Notes: generated from the letters alone by a model not told the origin. A stretch of 64,000 nt of DNA from an uncultured Desulfuromonadales bacterium (GCA_945787295.1 CALZHQ010000024.1:7937-71936); one strand, 5' to 3'; positions 10,201 to 18,369 are shown, counted from the stretch's first letter. Program-made: numbers and translations.

Positions 10201-11829
10201 TTCAATTCTCATAAAAATGATTTTCAAGATTTCAAAGACTTATCACGAATATTAAATTCCATATTAATTAATATTGCGAAGATCCGCACCCTTGCGGCTA
10301 AGGCTGGCTACCAGGTGGACAATTTTTTGCAGCGCCTCGATGCAGGACCGGAACCTGAACCGGTTCTCCCTGCAGCTACAGGAGGCGATTTTGCTATGAA
10401 AATTCTGTTTGTCACACCGGAAGCAACTCCATTTGCTAAAACAGGTGGCCTTGCTGATGTTGCCGGCTCCCTGCCACGAGCCTTGCGGCAACTCGGTCAT
10501 GATGTGCGTGTGGTCCTGCCCTGCCACCGTTCTGCGGAGCGGAGCGGTATCAGTTTACGCAAAGGCCGCAAGAGCGTCGAGATTAACCTCGAAGGAAAAA
10601 ACTACCGCGGCAGCCTGAAGCAGACATCCTGCGATGGCGTCCCGTTCTGGTTTATCGATTGCCCGGAGTTTTTCGACCGCGAGCCCCTTTACGGAACCGC
10701 CGACGGCGACTACCCTGACAACAGCCTGCGGTTTGGCTTTTTCTCACGCGCAGTGCTGGAAATGATCAAGCGTCTCGACTTCCGACCGGACGTTATCCAT
10801 CTGCACGATTGGCAGACCAGCTTCATCCCGGTCCTGCTGCGGACCGAATATCGCCACAATCCGTTTTTCGGCAATATTGCCACCCTGCTGACCATTCATA
10901 ATCTCGGCTATCAGGGAATATTTCCCCAGGAGATTATCCGCCAACTGCGGCTGGATGAGAAGGTGGCCACCGCGAAAGGGATGGAATATTTCGGCAACCT
11001 GTCAGTCCTTAAAGGTGGCATCAACTACGCTGACGTCATCAATACGGTTTCGCCAACCTATTGTGAAGAGATCCAGGCTCCCGAGCAGGGGCATGGTTTC
11101 GACGGAATACTGCGCGATCGTGCCGAAGACCTGCACGGCATCATCAATGGACTCGATGCACTGCCTACAGCCTTCACTGCAGAGAATCTCAACGGCAAAC
11201 GGGCCTGCAAGCGACTGCTGCAAAAACAGCTGGGTCTGGAAATCCGGCACGATGTGCCGATTGTTGCCGTCATCAGTCGCCTTGACAAACAGAAAGGGAT
11301 CGACCTGATCGAGCAAGCCTGGCCGCAACTGATGGAGCGCGATATTCAATTTGTCCTGCTCGGTTCAGGCAATCGTGAAGCAACGGCCTTCTGGCGCGAA
11401 CAACAACAGCAAAGGCCACAGCAGGTTTCCATCAACCTGACCTTTGATGAAGGACTGTCGCGGCGGATTTATGCCGCCAGCGACATGCTGCTGGTGCCGA
11501 GCCTTTACGAGCCTTGTGGCCTGACCCAGATGATCGCCCTGCACTACGGGGCCCTGCCGATCGTCCGCAAAACTGGCGGACTGGCCGACACGGTTATCGA
11601 CGCAAATGACAGTCCCAGAAGTGGCTACGGTTTCCTGTTTGAGAATTCGACCCCGGCTGAGATGCTTGAGGCAATTGATCGCGCGTTGATTATCTACCCA
11701 CAGCGCAGCCGCTGGCTGACTTTGGTTAAACGTGGCATGACCCAGGACTTCAGCTGGACCAATTCAGCATCCCAGTACCACGAACTCTATACCAAGGCTC
11801 GAAATTATCGGCAGATGCCTGCGGCCTAA
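7210..11829 (+). CDS. glgA: GH13 alpha-amylase-like domain joined in frame to glycogen synthase (GlgA, GT5)
   Basis: One uninterrupted 1539-codon frame with two enzymes. Residues of about 300-800 are a GH13 TIM-barrel: IDDYRIADDLGG, DVVTNHTGIES, nucleophile D518 (IRFDAAMTL), acid/base E583 (LIAEAFW) and D644 (FMSNPDEK, where HD is usual). An AT-rich helical stretch of about 860-1060 follows. Residues 1063-1539 are a complete ADP-glucose glycogen synthase: MKILFVTPEATPFAKTGGLADV at its start and EPCGLTQMIALHYGALPIVRKTGGLADTV near its end, about 477 residues, the usual GlgA length. The internal methionine at 10396 has its own AGGAGG, so GlgA may also be made alone. The gene starts 4 bp after galT with no clear ribosome site, and ends at a strong terminator. 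The fusion could be a sequencing artefact or a true bifunctional protein. Confidence 0.85.
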   Translation: MDMTDSFNKQLFPFGFHCGHSFWNRLHLTSHFRQSPQPTKTYLRQLIAEELRKAETDSLSAAELELLATINQVLRQIGRHFFQHRNCRINRQHLSADNVEMALPELEKTLQHFLQLFPALPIELQEVTPSGLLEKTEQQNNLNELVLELFILHTQSQNRAIKSAQMLFLSEERQLRQSCRYDLQLQQIDRALPELDDGTGQRPASLFARLLEPLQQGDSLQQQLQFLQQEWAAILPEELRARISSAIAIFEQEGIIPGFPGEPETIPLDPAFFADQEYANFTADLDWMPRTVLLAKSTYVWLQQLSRKYHRQIQRLDQIPDEELDDLANSGFSSLWLIGIWQRSKASLKIKNLCGQLQVAASAYAIDDYRIADDLGGDGALENLRHRCRHRGIDLACDVVTNHTGIESAWLREHPDWFIQASHPPYPGYRFTGPDLSESPDYAIQIEDGYYNHSEAAVVCRYQHRHTGEVRYLYHGNDGTHLPWNDTAQLNYLLPAVREAMIGLIIAVAKRFRVIRFDAAMTLAKRHFQRLWFPQPGGGEGVPSRSDYAMANEEFHRLFPIEFWRELVDRIREQAPDTLLIAEAFWLMEGYFVRTLGMHRVYNSAFMNMLKREENEKYRQTLKNILAFEPAILQRFVNFMSNPDEKPAIEQFGRDDKYFCVATMLATMPGLPMFGHGQIEGYQEKYGMEYLTPRWQEEVDQHLVARHQRQIFPLLRRRALFSGAEDFQLYDFVSEYGVEENVYAYSNRLSSQNVLILCNNSPHQITGRIGTPAQRSDNQEKNFVAACQLNLNGDFVIATDLSQRQQYLLPTGDIQQGGQLTLPPYASRVMTDFQTVTDSDGRWQTLWLRHVNSGRPNLFADHEALLIETVVRLGKDLLDIPRPDRSKRKTAQLCKQLVAEFESQALSHYSAQQMLKLFVRSNFNTENELSEKLIKEFINTARVDFLTEQNSHYNWLDRSFNQQGWRKLLKCNYYNEDDYFNQESFDHLLSTFLLLLIFNSHKNDFQDFKDLSRILNSILINIAKIRTLAAKAGYQVDNFLQRLDAGPEPEPVLPAATGGDFAMKILFVTPEATPFAKTGGLADVAGSLPRALRQLGHDVRVVLPCHRSAERSGISLRKGRKSVEINLEGKNYRGSLKQTSCDGVPFWFIDCPEFFDREPLYGTADGDYPDNSLRFGFFSRAVLEMIKRLDFRPDVIHLHDWQTSFIPVLLRTEYRHNPFFGNIATLLTIHNLGYQGIFPQEIIRQLRLDEKVATAKGMEYFGNLSVLKGGINYADVINTVSPTYCEEIQAPEQGHGFDGILRDRAEDLHGIINGLDALPTAFTAENLNGKRACKRLLQKQLGLEIRHDVPIVAVISRLDKQKGIDLIEQAWPQLMERDIQFVLLGSGNREATAFWREQQQQRPQQVSINLTFDEGLSRRIYAASDMLLVPSLYEPCGLTQMIALHYGALPIVRKTGGLADTVIDANDSPRSGYGFLFENSTPAEMLEAIDRALIIYPQRSRWLTLVKRGMTQDFSWTNSASQYHELYTKARNYRQMPAA
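10380..10398 (+). promoter_or_regulatory. Internal ribosome-binding site and start codon for a free GlgA
   Basis: AGGAGG at 10380-10385 sits 10 bases before an ATG at 10396, exactly where the glycogen synthase domain begins (MKILFVTPEA). It lies inside the open GH13-GlgA frame. A near-perfect site at a domain boundary suggests that GlgA is also translated independently, or that the two genes were once separate and lost the intervening stop codon. Confidence 0.6.
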
Positions 11830-11830
11830 T

Positions 11831-11890
11831 AAACAAGTGAGAACTTAAAAAGGCTGCCCAATGGCAGCCTTTTTAAGTTCTCACTTGTTT
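11831..11890. terminator. Bidirectional terminator with a 28-bp perfect stem
   Basis: The arms at 11831-11858 and 11863-11890 are perfectly complementary over 28 bp with a 4-base CAAT loop. Runs of A and T near the stem (AAAAAGGCTGCC / GGCAGCCTTTTT) allow termination in both directions. It starts two bases after the glgA stop and contains the end of the convergent HNH gene, so it serves both transcripts. Confidence 0.85.
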
Positions 11891-12174
11891 TCCAAATATT
11901 GCAGATACTCTTCCCACTCCAGGGGCAACAGATTCTTTTTCCGGTTGTTGCAGTCTTTGCAGGCCGGCACGCAATTCCCTTTGTTGCTCCGTCCACCGCG
12001 AGCCAACGGCACCAGATGATCAAGAGTCAACTCTTTGGGAGACACCTCTTGTTCACAGTAGTGGCAGACCCCCTTGGCAATCTTGGCCTGCCACCAGTTC
12101 TGCTTACGCATGACCCGGGCTTTTTCCCGCTCGCGGCGGATGGTCGCATCATCGACCTCAATTTCAAAATCCAT
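11881..12174 (-). CDS. HNH endonuclease-like protein
   Basis: A 97-residue protein with an HNH fold. CHYC and CKDC pairs bind structural zinc, and LTLDHLVPLARGGRSNKGNCVPACKDCN supplies the DH..N..N catalytic pattern. An AAGGGG ribosome site precedes the ATG. The N-terminal 30 residues are charged and helical (REREKARVMRKQ). Single HNH proteins like this are common in bacterial chromosomes and often have no known partner; there are no phage or restriction genes beside it. Its 3' end lies in the right arm of the shared terminator. The nuclease fold is clear, the biological role is not. Confidence 0.85.
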   Translation of the reverse strand: MDFEIEVDDATIRREREKARVMRKQNWWQAKIAKGVCHYCEQEVSPKELTLDHLVPLARGGRSNKGNCVPACKDCNNRKKNLLPLEWEEYLQYLENK

Positions 12175-12291
12175 TATCCCCTTAACCTTTCAACCCCAGC
12201 GGTCTCGCGATTATTGCACATTTTTTCGAATTATGCGATCTTAGCGAGTTGCATTGCCTAAGTGATTCAGTCCTCAATCAAGAGTTCATAT

Positions 12292-13641
12292 ATGAAAATT
12301 CTTATCATCGGCGCCGGCCAAGTCGGCTACTTTCTCTGCGATCGTTTGTCTCGCGAGGGACATGCCGTCACCCTGGTCGACCATGATGAAGTGACCATCG
12401 AACGGGCCCAGGACCGCCTGAACGTCCTCGGCGTCTGCGGCAACGGTGCCAGCGCCGAGACTCTCGAACAGGCCGGCATTAAAGACACCGAAATCTTTAT
12501 TGCGGTCACCAATACCGATGAAGTCAACATCCTCGCCTGCCTGCTGGCCCGCGAATACCAAGTCAAAACCAGAGTTGCCAGGACCAAAAGCATCGAATAT
12601 ACCGGCAACAAGGCGATCCTCTCAAAGGAAAAACTCGGCATCGACCTGTTGATCAACCCGGAGGATGCCGTTGCCGAAGAACTGTTCAAGCTGGCCTGCA
12701 CCTCGCGGGCGTTTGACGTGGCTGAATTTGCCGAAGGGCAAATCCATTTCCAGGGCTTGCGGATAACACCAGAAAGCCCGATCTGCGACTTAACCCTTGC
12801 CGAGCTGGGTGAGCTTCGTGGCATTTACCGTTTTGTTGTCGCCTCGATCAGCCGTGACAAGAAAACCATTATCCCCCGTGGGGACGACATTATTCAGGCC
12901 GGGGACAAAATTTACATTTTTGCCCATCAGAATGAGCTGCCGGCGATCAACTACATGCTGCAGTCCCGGCGTACAGAGAGAAAAGCAACCCGCCGCGCCT
13001 TTATCCTCGGCGGTAGCCGGATTGGTTTCCAGATTGCCCAGAATATGGAGTCCGATTTCAATACCAAGCTGATCGACAAGAAAGAAGGGCGTTGTTACAA
13101 ACTGGCGGAGCAACTGAACAAGGCGGTCGTCATTCACGCCGAAGGGCTCGACTTGCATACTTTGCTCGATGAAGGACTGGAGGATGCGGATGTCTTTGTC
13201 GCGGTCACCGGCAATGACCAGACCAACATCCTCACCTGCCTGCTGGCCAAACAGCACTCCACGAAACGCACTCTGGCCCTGGTCAGTCAGCCGGAATTGA
13301 TCGAACTTGCATCAGATTTGGGAATCGATGCCTGCGTATCACCACGCATGGCTGCAGCCAGCACCATCCTCAAATTTGTTCGCCGCGGGGACATCATCTC
13401 CCTGACTGCAGTTGAGGACAGTGATTCGGAAGTCCTCGAGTTTGAGATCAAACAGGACAGTGGTCTGTTGAATATCCCGCTCAGCGAACTGCACTTCCCG
13501 CGCGGCGCAATTATCGGCGCGATCGTCCGCGGCAGCACCTATGAGATCCCGAACGGAGCGAGCCGGTTGAATAAAGGCGACCGGGTAGTCGTCTTTGCCC
13601 TGCCAGCTGCACTGCAGAAGGTTGAGAGGTTTTTTTCCTGA
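12292..13641 (+). CDS. trkA: Trk system potassium uptake protein TrkA (NAD-binding peripheral subunit)
   Basis: A cytoplasmic regulator of the Trk potassium channel. It is built of two RCK halves: GAGQVGYFLCDRL near residue 8 is the first Rossmann glycine motif and ILGGSRIGFQIAQ near residue 239 the second, each followed by a TrkA-C domain. The start at 12292 (MKILIIGAG) is preferred over a non-ATG start 10 codons upstream because it matches the family N-terminus. 449 residues, normal length. It is followed without a gap by trkH (TGA then ATG), so the two are translated together. Confidence 0.95.
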   Translation: MKILIIGAGQVGYFLCDRLSREGHAVTLVDHDEVTIERAQDRLNVLGVCGNGASAETLEQAGIKDTEIFIAVTNTDEVNILACLLAREYQVKTRVARTKSIEYTGNKAILSKEKLGIDLLINPEDAVAEELFKLACTSRAFDVAEFAEGQIHFQGLRITPESPICDLTLAELGELRGIYRFVVASISRDKKTIIPRGDDIIQAGDKIYIFAHQNELPAINYMLQSRRTERKATRRAFILGGSRIGFQIAQNMESDFNTKLIDKKEGRCYKLAEQLNKAVVIHAEGLDLHTLLDEGLEDADVFVAVTGNDQTNILTCLLAKQHSTKRTLALVSQPELIELASDLGIDACVSPRMAAASTILKFVRRGDIISLTAVEDSDSEVLEFEIKQDSGLLNIPLSELHFPRGAIIGAIVRGSTYEIPNGASRLNKGDRVVVFALPAALQKVERFFS

Positions 13642-15087
13642 ATGAATCTGATCCTTACGCTGCGGATTCTCGGCGCCCTGCTCCTATATCTCGGCGGCAC
13701 CCTGTTGTTTCCGATTCCCTTTTCACTCTTTTATCAGGATGGTGTCTGGCCAGCATTTATCTACTCGGCACTGACCTGCTTCGGCGTTGGCGGCATTCTC
13801 TTTAGCTGCTGCCGAAGCTCAAAAGACCTTTCCGTTCGCGAAGGATTTGCCGTGGTCACTTTCGGCTGGACCTTCTTTGCCCTTTTCGGCGCTCTGCCCT
13901 ATATCTTATCCGGAGCGATCCCGTCGCCACTCGACGCTTTTTTTGAGACCATGAGCGGCTTCACCACCACCGGCTCGACCATCCTGACCGAAATCGAAGC
14001 CTTGCCGAAGAGCCTGCTGTTCTGGCGCTCGCTGACTCACTGGTTGGGCGGCATGGGGATCATCGTCCTGTCACTGGCAATTTTGCCGATGCTGGGAGTC
14101 GGTGGCATGCAGCTGTTCAAGGCAGAAGTCCCGGGACCGACAGCCGATCGTCTGCGGCCGCGAATTCAGGATACGGCAAAACTGTTATGGGGCGTCTATC
14201 TGCTGCTGACGGCACTCGAGGCTTTGCTACTCATGCTCGGCGGAATGGGCTTTTTCGATGCGCTCTGCCACTCATTTGCCACCCTGGCGACCGGCGGCTT
14301 TTCGACCCGAAACGCTTCCATTGCCGCTTACGACAGCAGCTACATCGATGCGGTCGTCACCATTTTCATGGTTCTGGCCGGCGTCAATTTCACCCTGCAT
14401 TTCCAGCTGCTGCGCGGCAGGTTGAGTGAGTTTCACCGCAACGAAGAATTCCGCTGCTATATCGGCCTGATCGTCGTCGCCACCGCTGTTATTGTCGGTT
14501 GCAACTGGTACTCCAGTACCTATCAGCAATTCGGCGAGAACTTCCGCTATTCCATATTCCAGGTCGCTTCAATCATCACCACCACCGGTTTCGGGACCGC
14601 CGACTACGAAGCCTGGCCGATTTTACCGCAGTACATCCTGGTGATGTTGATGTTTATCGGTGGTTGTGCCGGATCAACCGGTGGTGGCATGAAGGTCGCG
14701 CGCATCCTGCTGCTGTTCAAACATGCCCAGGTTCAGGTTTTCCGCCTCATCCATCCGCGGGCGATCAGACTGGTCAAACTGGGTAACCGGCCGGTTGACA
14801 AAGAAGTGCTGCAGGCGATCCTCGGCTTCTTTGCGCTGTTTATCGGAATCTTTGTCTTTGCTTCTCTGCTGATGGCCGCGGCGGGGATGGACCTGGTCTC
14901 AGGCGGAGCTGCGGTGATTGCCTGCCTGGCGAACATCGGTCCCGGACTGGGAACAGTCGGGCCAGTCGACAATTTCGCTCACATCCCGAGTTTCGGCAAA
15001 TCGGTTCTCATCGTCTGCATGCTGATGGGCCGGCTGGAATTATTCACCGTCCTGGTCCTGTTTTTTCCTTCCTTTTGGCGTAAATAA
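13642..15087 (+). CDS. trkH: Trk potassium transporter membrane subunit TrkH
   Basis: The membrane channel subunit of Trk potassium uptake, 481 residues with about ten hydrophobic segments. The four pore-loop segments carrying selectivity-filter glycines are visible in order: SGFTTTGSTIL, LATGGFSTRNAS, ITTTGFGTADYEAWP and LANIGPGLGTVGP. Its ATG directly follows the trkA stop. The C-terminal half has GCAGSTGGGMKVARILLLFKH, a cytoplasmic stretch typical of the family. No trkE or other subunit is nearby. A weak hairpin at 15126 follows. Confidence 0.95.
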   Translation: MNLILTLRILGALLLYLGGTLLFPIPFSLFYQDGVWPAFIYSALTCFGVGGILFSCCRSSKDLSVREGFAVVTFGWTFFALFGALPYILSGAIPSPLDAFFETMSGFTTTGSTILTEIEALPKSLLFWRSLTHWLGGMGIIVLSLAILPMLGVGGMQLFKAEVPGPTADRLRPRIQDTAKLLWGVYLLLTALEALLLMLGGMGFFDALCHSFATLATGGFSTRNASIAAYDSSYIDAVVTIFMVLAGVNFTLHFQLLRGRLSEFHRNEEFRCYIGLIVVATAVIVGCNWYSSTYQQFGENFRYSIFQVASIITTTGFGTADYEAWPILPQYILVMLMFIGGCAGSTGGGMKVARILLLFKHAQVQVFRLIHPRAIRLVKLGNRPVDKEVLQAILGFFALFIGIFVFASLLMAAAGMDLVSGGAAVIACLANIGPGLGTVGPVDNFAHIPSFGKSVLIVCMLMGRLELFTVLVLFFPSFWRK

Positions 15088-15125
15088 TCAGCAAGTCCAA
15101 CGACGTTTACTAAACAAAATGCGGA

Positions 15126-15158
15126 AAGGCCCGATCATCTAGACGACAATCGGGCCTT
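15126..15158. terminator. Hairpin between convergent trkH and pgeF
   Basis: AAGGCCCGAT (15126-15135) pairs with ATCGGGCCTT (15149-15158) around a 13-base loop. There is no long T-run on either strand, so it may be a weak or Rho-assisted terminator. Its place between converging genes supports a terminator role. Confidence 0.5.
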
Positions 15159-15313
15159 CCCCCCTCCGTAACCTGGGTAGGTAGTTTTTAAATTGTGTGG
15201 TGAGCATATCGACCAGTTCTGACAAAAACCTTAACGGGAACGCAAATAAGCAAAAATAATCGTTTTTCAGGCAAAAAAAAGGGCCGCTATTGCAACCCCT
15301 TTCGGAAACTCCT

Positions 15314-16105
15314 TTACGGAAGCTTGATAAACCCGAGCTGCCGCCCGGTCTTGCCATTATCGCGTCGATAGGAGAAAAAGGACTCTGGATGACAGCAGGT
15401 GCATTCTGCGGCCTGATCGATATGCTGCACACCCAAACCGGCCTGTTCCATCTGCAGGCGACAGCTGAGCGAGAGATCCAGCTGCCAATGGCCAAGCTTG
15501 GTCTCGGTAGAGATCTCATCCCAGAAGCCGCTGCCCTGGCGAAAGGCTTCGCGCACCGGTCGGTCGACCTCATACTTATGGGCCCCGATGCCTGGCCCGA
15601 TGGCAGCCTGCAACTGCTCAGCCTCACAACCAAAATCCCTGCTCATTGTTTCTACCGTTTTTTGCAGAATTCCGTTAGCAGCCCCCCGCCAGCCGACATG
15701 CACAGCTGCGATCACTTTCTTCTCTCGATCCCAAAGCAACACCGGAAAACAGTCCGCAACCAACACGCCGATCATGATTGCCGGCTGATTGGTAATGATG
15801 GCGTCGACCTCAACCGAAAGAAAATGGGTCAGGTCGGGATTCGGCTCATCGATTACCAGCAGATCCTTGCCGTGAACCTGTTTGACGGTCAGCAGCTGAT
15901 GAGGCTGAAGATCAAAACTACGGGCCAATGTCGAACGGTTCCCCTCTACATTGGCCAGCAGGTCTTCCGTATTCAGGCCGAGGTTCAAGGAATTATAAGG
16001 AACGCGACTGACGCCTCCGTTACGGGTACTGAAGCCGGCGACGAAACCATCGGCCAGGCCGTTCGGTTGGAGATAGGAGAGCTTTCCTTTGCGTACAAGT
16101 TTCAT
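15314..16105 (-). CDS. pgeF: PgeF/YfiH-family purine nucleoside phosphorylase (laccase-domain, DUF152)
   Basis: A 263-residue protein of the YfiH family, known to act on purine nucleosides and in peptidoglycan editing. The zinc/catalytic residues are visible: QVHGKDLL, VLVADCFPVLLWD and AAVHVGWRGAANGIL, with GPGIGAHKYEVDRPV further on. An AGCGGAGCC ribosome site precedes the ATG. It follows rluD by 11 bp on the same strand; the rluD-pgeF pair is a very common arrangement. The last gene of a four-gene leftward group that begins with the HAD phosphatase at 18263. Confidence 0.93.
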   Translation of the reverse strand: MKLVRKGKLSYLQPNGLADGFVAGFSTRNGGVSRVPYNSLNLGLNTEDLLANVEGNRSTLARSFDLQPHQLLTVKQVHGKDLLVIDEPNPDLTHFLSVEVDAIITNQPAIMIGVLVADCFPVLLWDREKKVIAAVHVGWRGAANGILQKTVETMSRDFGCEAEQLQAAIGPGIGAHKYEVDRPVREAFRQGSGFWDEISTETKLGHWQLDLSLSCRLQMEQAGLGVQHIDQAAECTCCHPESFFSYRRDNGKTGRQLGFIKLP

Positions 16106-16116
16106 AACAGGCTCCG

Positions 16117-17109
16117 CTATATGCCCGATCCGGAAGGTTCCAGATCGGTATATTTTTGTTCAAGATAGTCGATGATCGCTGCGAATTCTGGTGGCAACGC
16201 GGAAGAAAACTCCATAAATTCACCCGCGGTCGGGTGAACAAAGCCGAGCAACTGAGCGTGCAGCGCCTGCCCTGGCAACTTCTTTACCAACAACTGCAAC
16301 TGTCGATCGGGCATATTTTTTACCCGATTGCGTCCACCATACAGGGGATCTCCCAACAGAGGCAAATTCATTTCGGAAAAATGCACCCGGATCTGGTGCG
16401 TGCGCCCGGTTTCCAATTGACACTCTATCAGACTTAAGCGATCAGCCTGGTAGCTTTTCAACAGTTTCCAGTGAGTCACGGCCCGCCTGCCCTGGCGAGT
16501 ATTGCTGCTCATTTTTTTCCGCTGCAAATTATGGCGACCGATCGGCTGTTCGATGCGTCCGCTCAACCCTTTCGGCTGGCCGCAGATCAGCGCCAGGTAA
16601 CGCCGCTTAACGCTGTGGGCTTTAAATTGAGTCGAAAGATGCTGATGACTCTGGTCGTTCTTGGTGACAACCAGCACTCCGGAGGTATCCTTGTCGATCC
16701 GGTGGACGATACCAGGTCGCAGCTCGCCACCGACACCCGCCAGATCGTCACAGTGGTGCAGCAAAGCATTCACCAGGGTTCCGGAAGCATGTCCGGCGGC
16801 CGGATGTACCACCATTCCAGCGGCTTTGTCAACCACGATCAGGTCTTTATCTTCGTAAAGGATTTTCAGGGGAAGTGCTTCAGGAAGTGCGGCGATCGGT
16901 TCCGGTTCGGGAAGGCAGACGTGGATCGACTCACCACCTTTTAATTTCTGGCTGGCTTTGGCGGGACGGCCTTCAAGGAGAACCTGCTGATTGCTGATCA
17001 GTTTTTTGACTTGAGAACGGCTCAGTTGCGGAAAACTTTCCGCCAGAAAGCAGTCGAGCCGCTCAACAGAACGGTCTTCGGGGTAAGTCAGCTGTCGCTG
17101 TTGTGTCAT
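16117..17109 (-). CDS. rluD: 23S rRNA pseudouridine synthase, RluD family
   Basis: A pseudouridine synthase for 23S rRNA, 330 residues. Residues of about 15-75 are an S4 RNA-binding domain (RLDCFLAESFPQLSRSQVKKLI). The catalytic motif GIVHRIDKDTSGVLVVTK contains the essential Asp, and GRTHQIRVHF lies near the C-terminus. The ATG at 17109 immediately follows the TAG of the upstream small gene. RluD and RluC-type members cannot be separated by eye; RluD is favoured by the N-terminal S4 domain and the pgeF neighbour. Confidence 0.93.
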   Translation of the reverse strand: MTQQRQLTYPEDRSVERLDCFLAESFPQLSRSQVKKLISNQQVLLEGRPAKASQKLKGGESIHVCLPEPEPIAALPEALPLKILYEDKDLIVVDKAAGMVVHPAAGHASGTLVNALLHHCDDLAGVGGELRPGIVHRIDKDTSGVLVVTKNDQSHQHLSTQFKAHSVKRRYLALICGQPKGLSGRIEQPIGRHNLQRKKMSSNTRQGRRAVTHWKLLKSYQADRLSLIECQLETGRTHQIRVHFSEMNLPLLGDPLYGGRNRVKNMPDRQLQLLVKKLPGQALHAQLLGFVHPTAGEFMEFSSALPPEFAAIIDYLEQKYTDLEPSGSGI

Positions 17110-17379
17110 CTACCAGATGGAGCTTTCTATTTTTCCGGCTTGCTTGATCATCACATCGACAATCGCTTTTTCATACAGATGCTCACGGTCCTGCATATCT
17201 GGAGAAACACGGGTATAAAAATGCTCACGCCCTTCATCAAGTTCTTCCCCCATCAACTCGAAGATGCTGTCATTCTTAATCCCCTCGGTCACCTTATCCT
17301 GATTATACAGAGCAATATCAGAAACGATTGCCCGAGCCAAACGGAATGCGAGATCAGGATTTTCGACCAGTCTTGCCAT
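17110..17379 (-). CDS. Small conserved protein of unknown function
   Basis: An 89-residue acidic, helix-rich protein (MARLVENPDLAFRLARAIVSD...). The ATG at 17379 has GGAGG 8 bases upstream; an in-frame longer version to 17529 lacks a good site and has low-complexity sequence, so the shorter start is chosen. No catalytic motif, cysteine or membrane segment is seen. Its stop codon abuts the rluD ATG, which suggests coupled translation. I do not recognise a named family, although similar small proteins beside rluD seem familiar in Geobacter relatives. Confidence 0.75.
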   Translation of the reverse strand: MARLVENPDLAFRLARAIVSDIALYNQDKVTEGIKNDSIFELMGEELDEGREHFYTRVSPDMQDREHLYEKAIVDVMIKQAGKIESSIW

Positions 17380-17525
17380 AGTTAAAGCCTCCAGCCCCTT
17401 ATGATGAAAGAAATCGTGGACAACGCCTACAATGTATGAGTTTATTAATACTTTTTCAAAATAGCAAGTAATATTCTTTATTTTTCCTAATTGAGCCCAC
17501 TTAGAAAATGCTGCGGAAGGCGGGC

Positions 17526-18263
17526 TCAAGTATACTGCAGGCGTAAAAAACGCTGGAGTGCACCGTGATCACCACGATGTTCGCATGGCCAGTCAGCCTC
17601 TTCCCGCTCGACGATCCAGGTATCGACCAGAAAGGTCTTCATGCCGACTGCCGCAGCCGCCAAGTCATGGCTGGTATCATTGCCGACCATCAGGCAACGC
17701 TCGGGAGCAACCCCCAACACCGCGGCGATGTCCTGAAAATATCCGGCCTGCGGTTTACAGTAATAACTGTTTTCGAAACTGGTCAGATGCTGAAAATCAA
17801 TATCGCCAAGCGCCCCCCACTGCAAGCGGGCCTGAATCATGAATTCAGGAAAAACCGGGTTGGTCGCCAGGACCAGTGGCAGCTGCTGTGTATGGCATTC
17901 GGCGAGAATCTGCCGGGCCAGCGGAATCGGCCGCACCAGGCCCTGGAGCGAAGTCAGGCCGCTGGCGGCAAAACTTTTAAATGAATCGCGCAGCACCGTT
18001 TCAGGAATGGCCAATTGTTCCTGAAGAATGGCATAGATACGCTGCTCGTTGGTCATCTGCCCGTCACCAGAAAACTGGATCAAGCCGCGGATCGCGCCCC
18101 GCATCACCCGGGCAAACTTTCCCGGCGCGACGTAGTCCTGACAATGGGCAGCCAAACCCTCGATATAGAGCGGGATAAATTCTGCCATCTGCACCCGGAG
18201 CAGGGTCCCGTCAAGATCGAAAAGCACCGCCTCGATCGCAGCTTTGCCATTTGGTTGTTGCAT
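17526..18263 (-). CDS. HAD-superfamily hydrolase (phosphatase)
   Basis: A HAD-type phosphatase of 245 residues. Motif I is VLFDLDGTLLRV (nucleophile Asp), motif II is LVLATNPVFP, motif III is the lysine in YCKPQAGYF and motif IV is MVGNDTSHDLAAAAVGM. The cap domain lies between motifs I and II. The start at 18263 (MQQPNGKAA) is preferred to a TTG 14 codons upstream. A 146-bp gap separates it from the small gene at 17379, so cotranscription is possible but not certain. The substrate is unknown. Confidence 0.88.
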   Translation of the reverse strand: MQQPNGKAAIEAVLFDLDGTLLRVQMAEFIPLYIEGLAAHCQDYVAPGKFARVMRGAIRGLIQFSGDGQMTNEQRIYAILQEQLAIPETVLRDSFKSFAASGLTSLQGLVRPIPLARQILAECHTQQLPLVLATNPVFPEFMIQARLQWGALGDIDFQHLTSFENSYYCKPQAGYFQDIAAVLGVAPERCLMVGNDTSHDLAAAAVGMKTFLVDTWIVEREEADWPCEHRGDHGALQRFLRLQYT

Positions 18264-18369
18264 ATAAAATAATCCGTGAGTCCGAAGCAGTTCGTTTATT
18301 TTCAATATCTTGTTTTATTTTTAGCACAGTGGGGCTACCGCTTCCAGCCTTTGTAGTGTTTCTAATTAC

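Noticed and set aside
15290..16168. A 292-codon plus-strand frame over pgeF
   Set aside because: It mirrors the pgeF gene, which has all family motifs and a good ribosome site.
17380..17529. A longer N-terminus for the small protein upstream of rluD
   Set aside because: The added residues follow a non-ATG start without ribosome site; GGAGG precedes the internal ATG at 17379.
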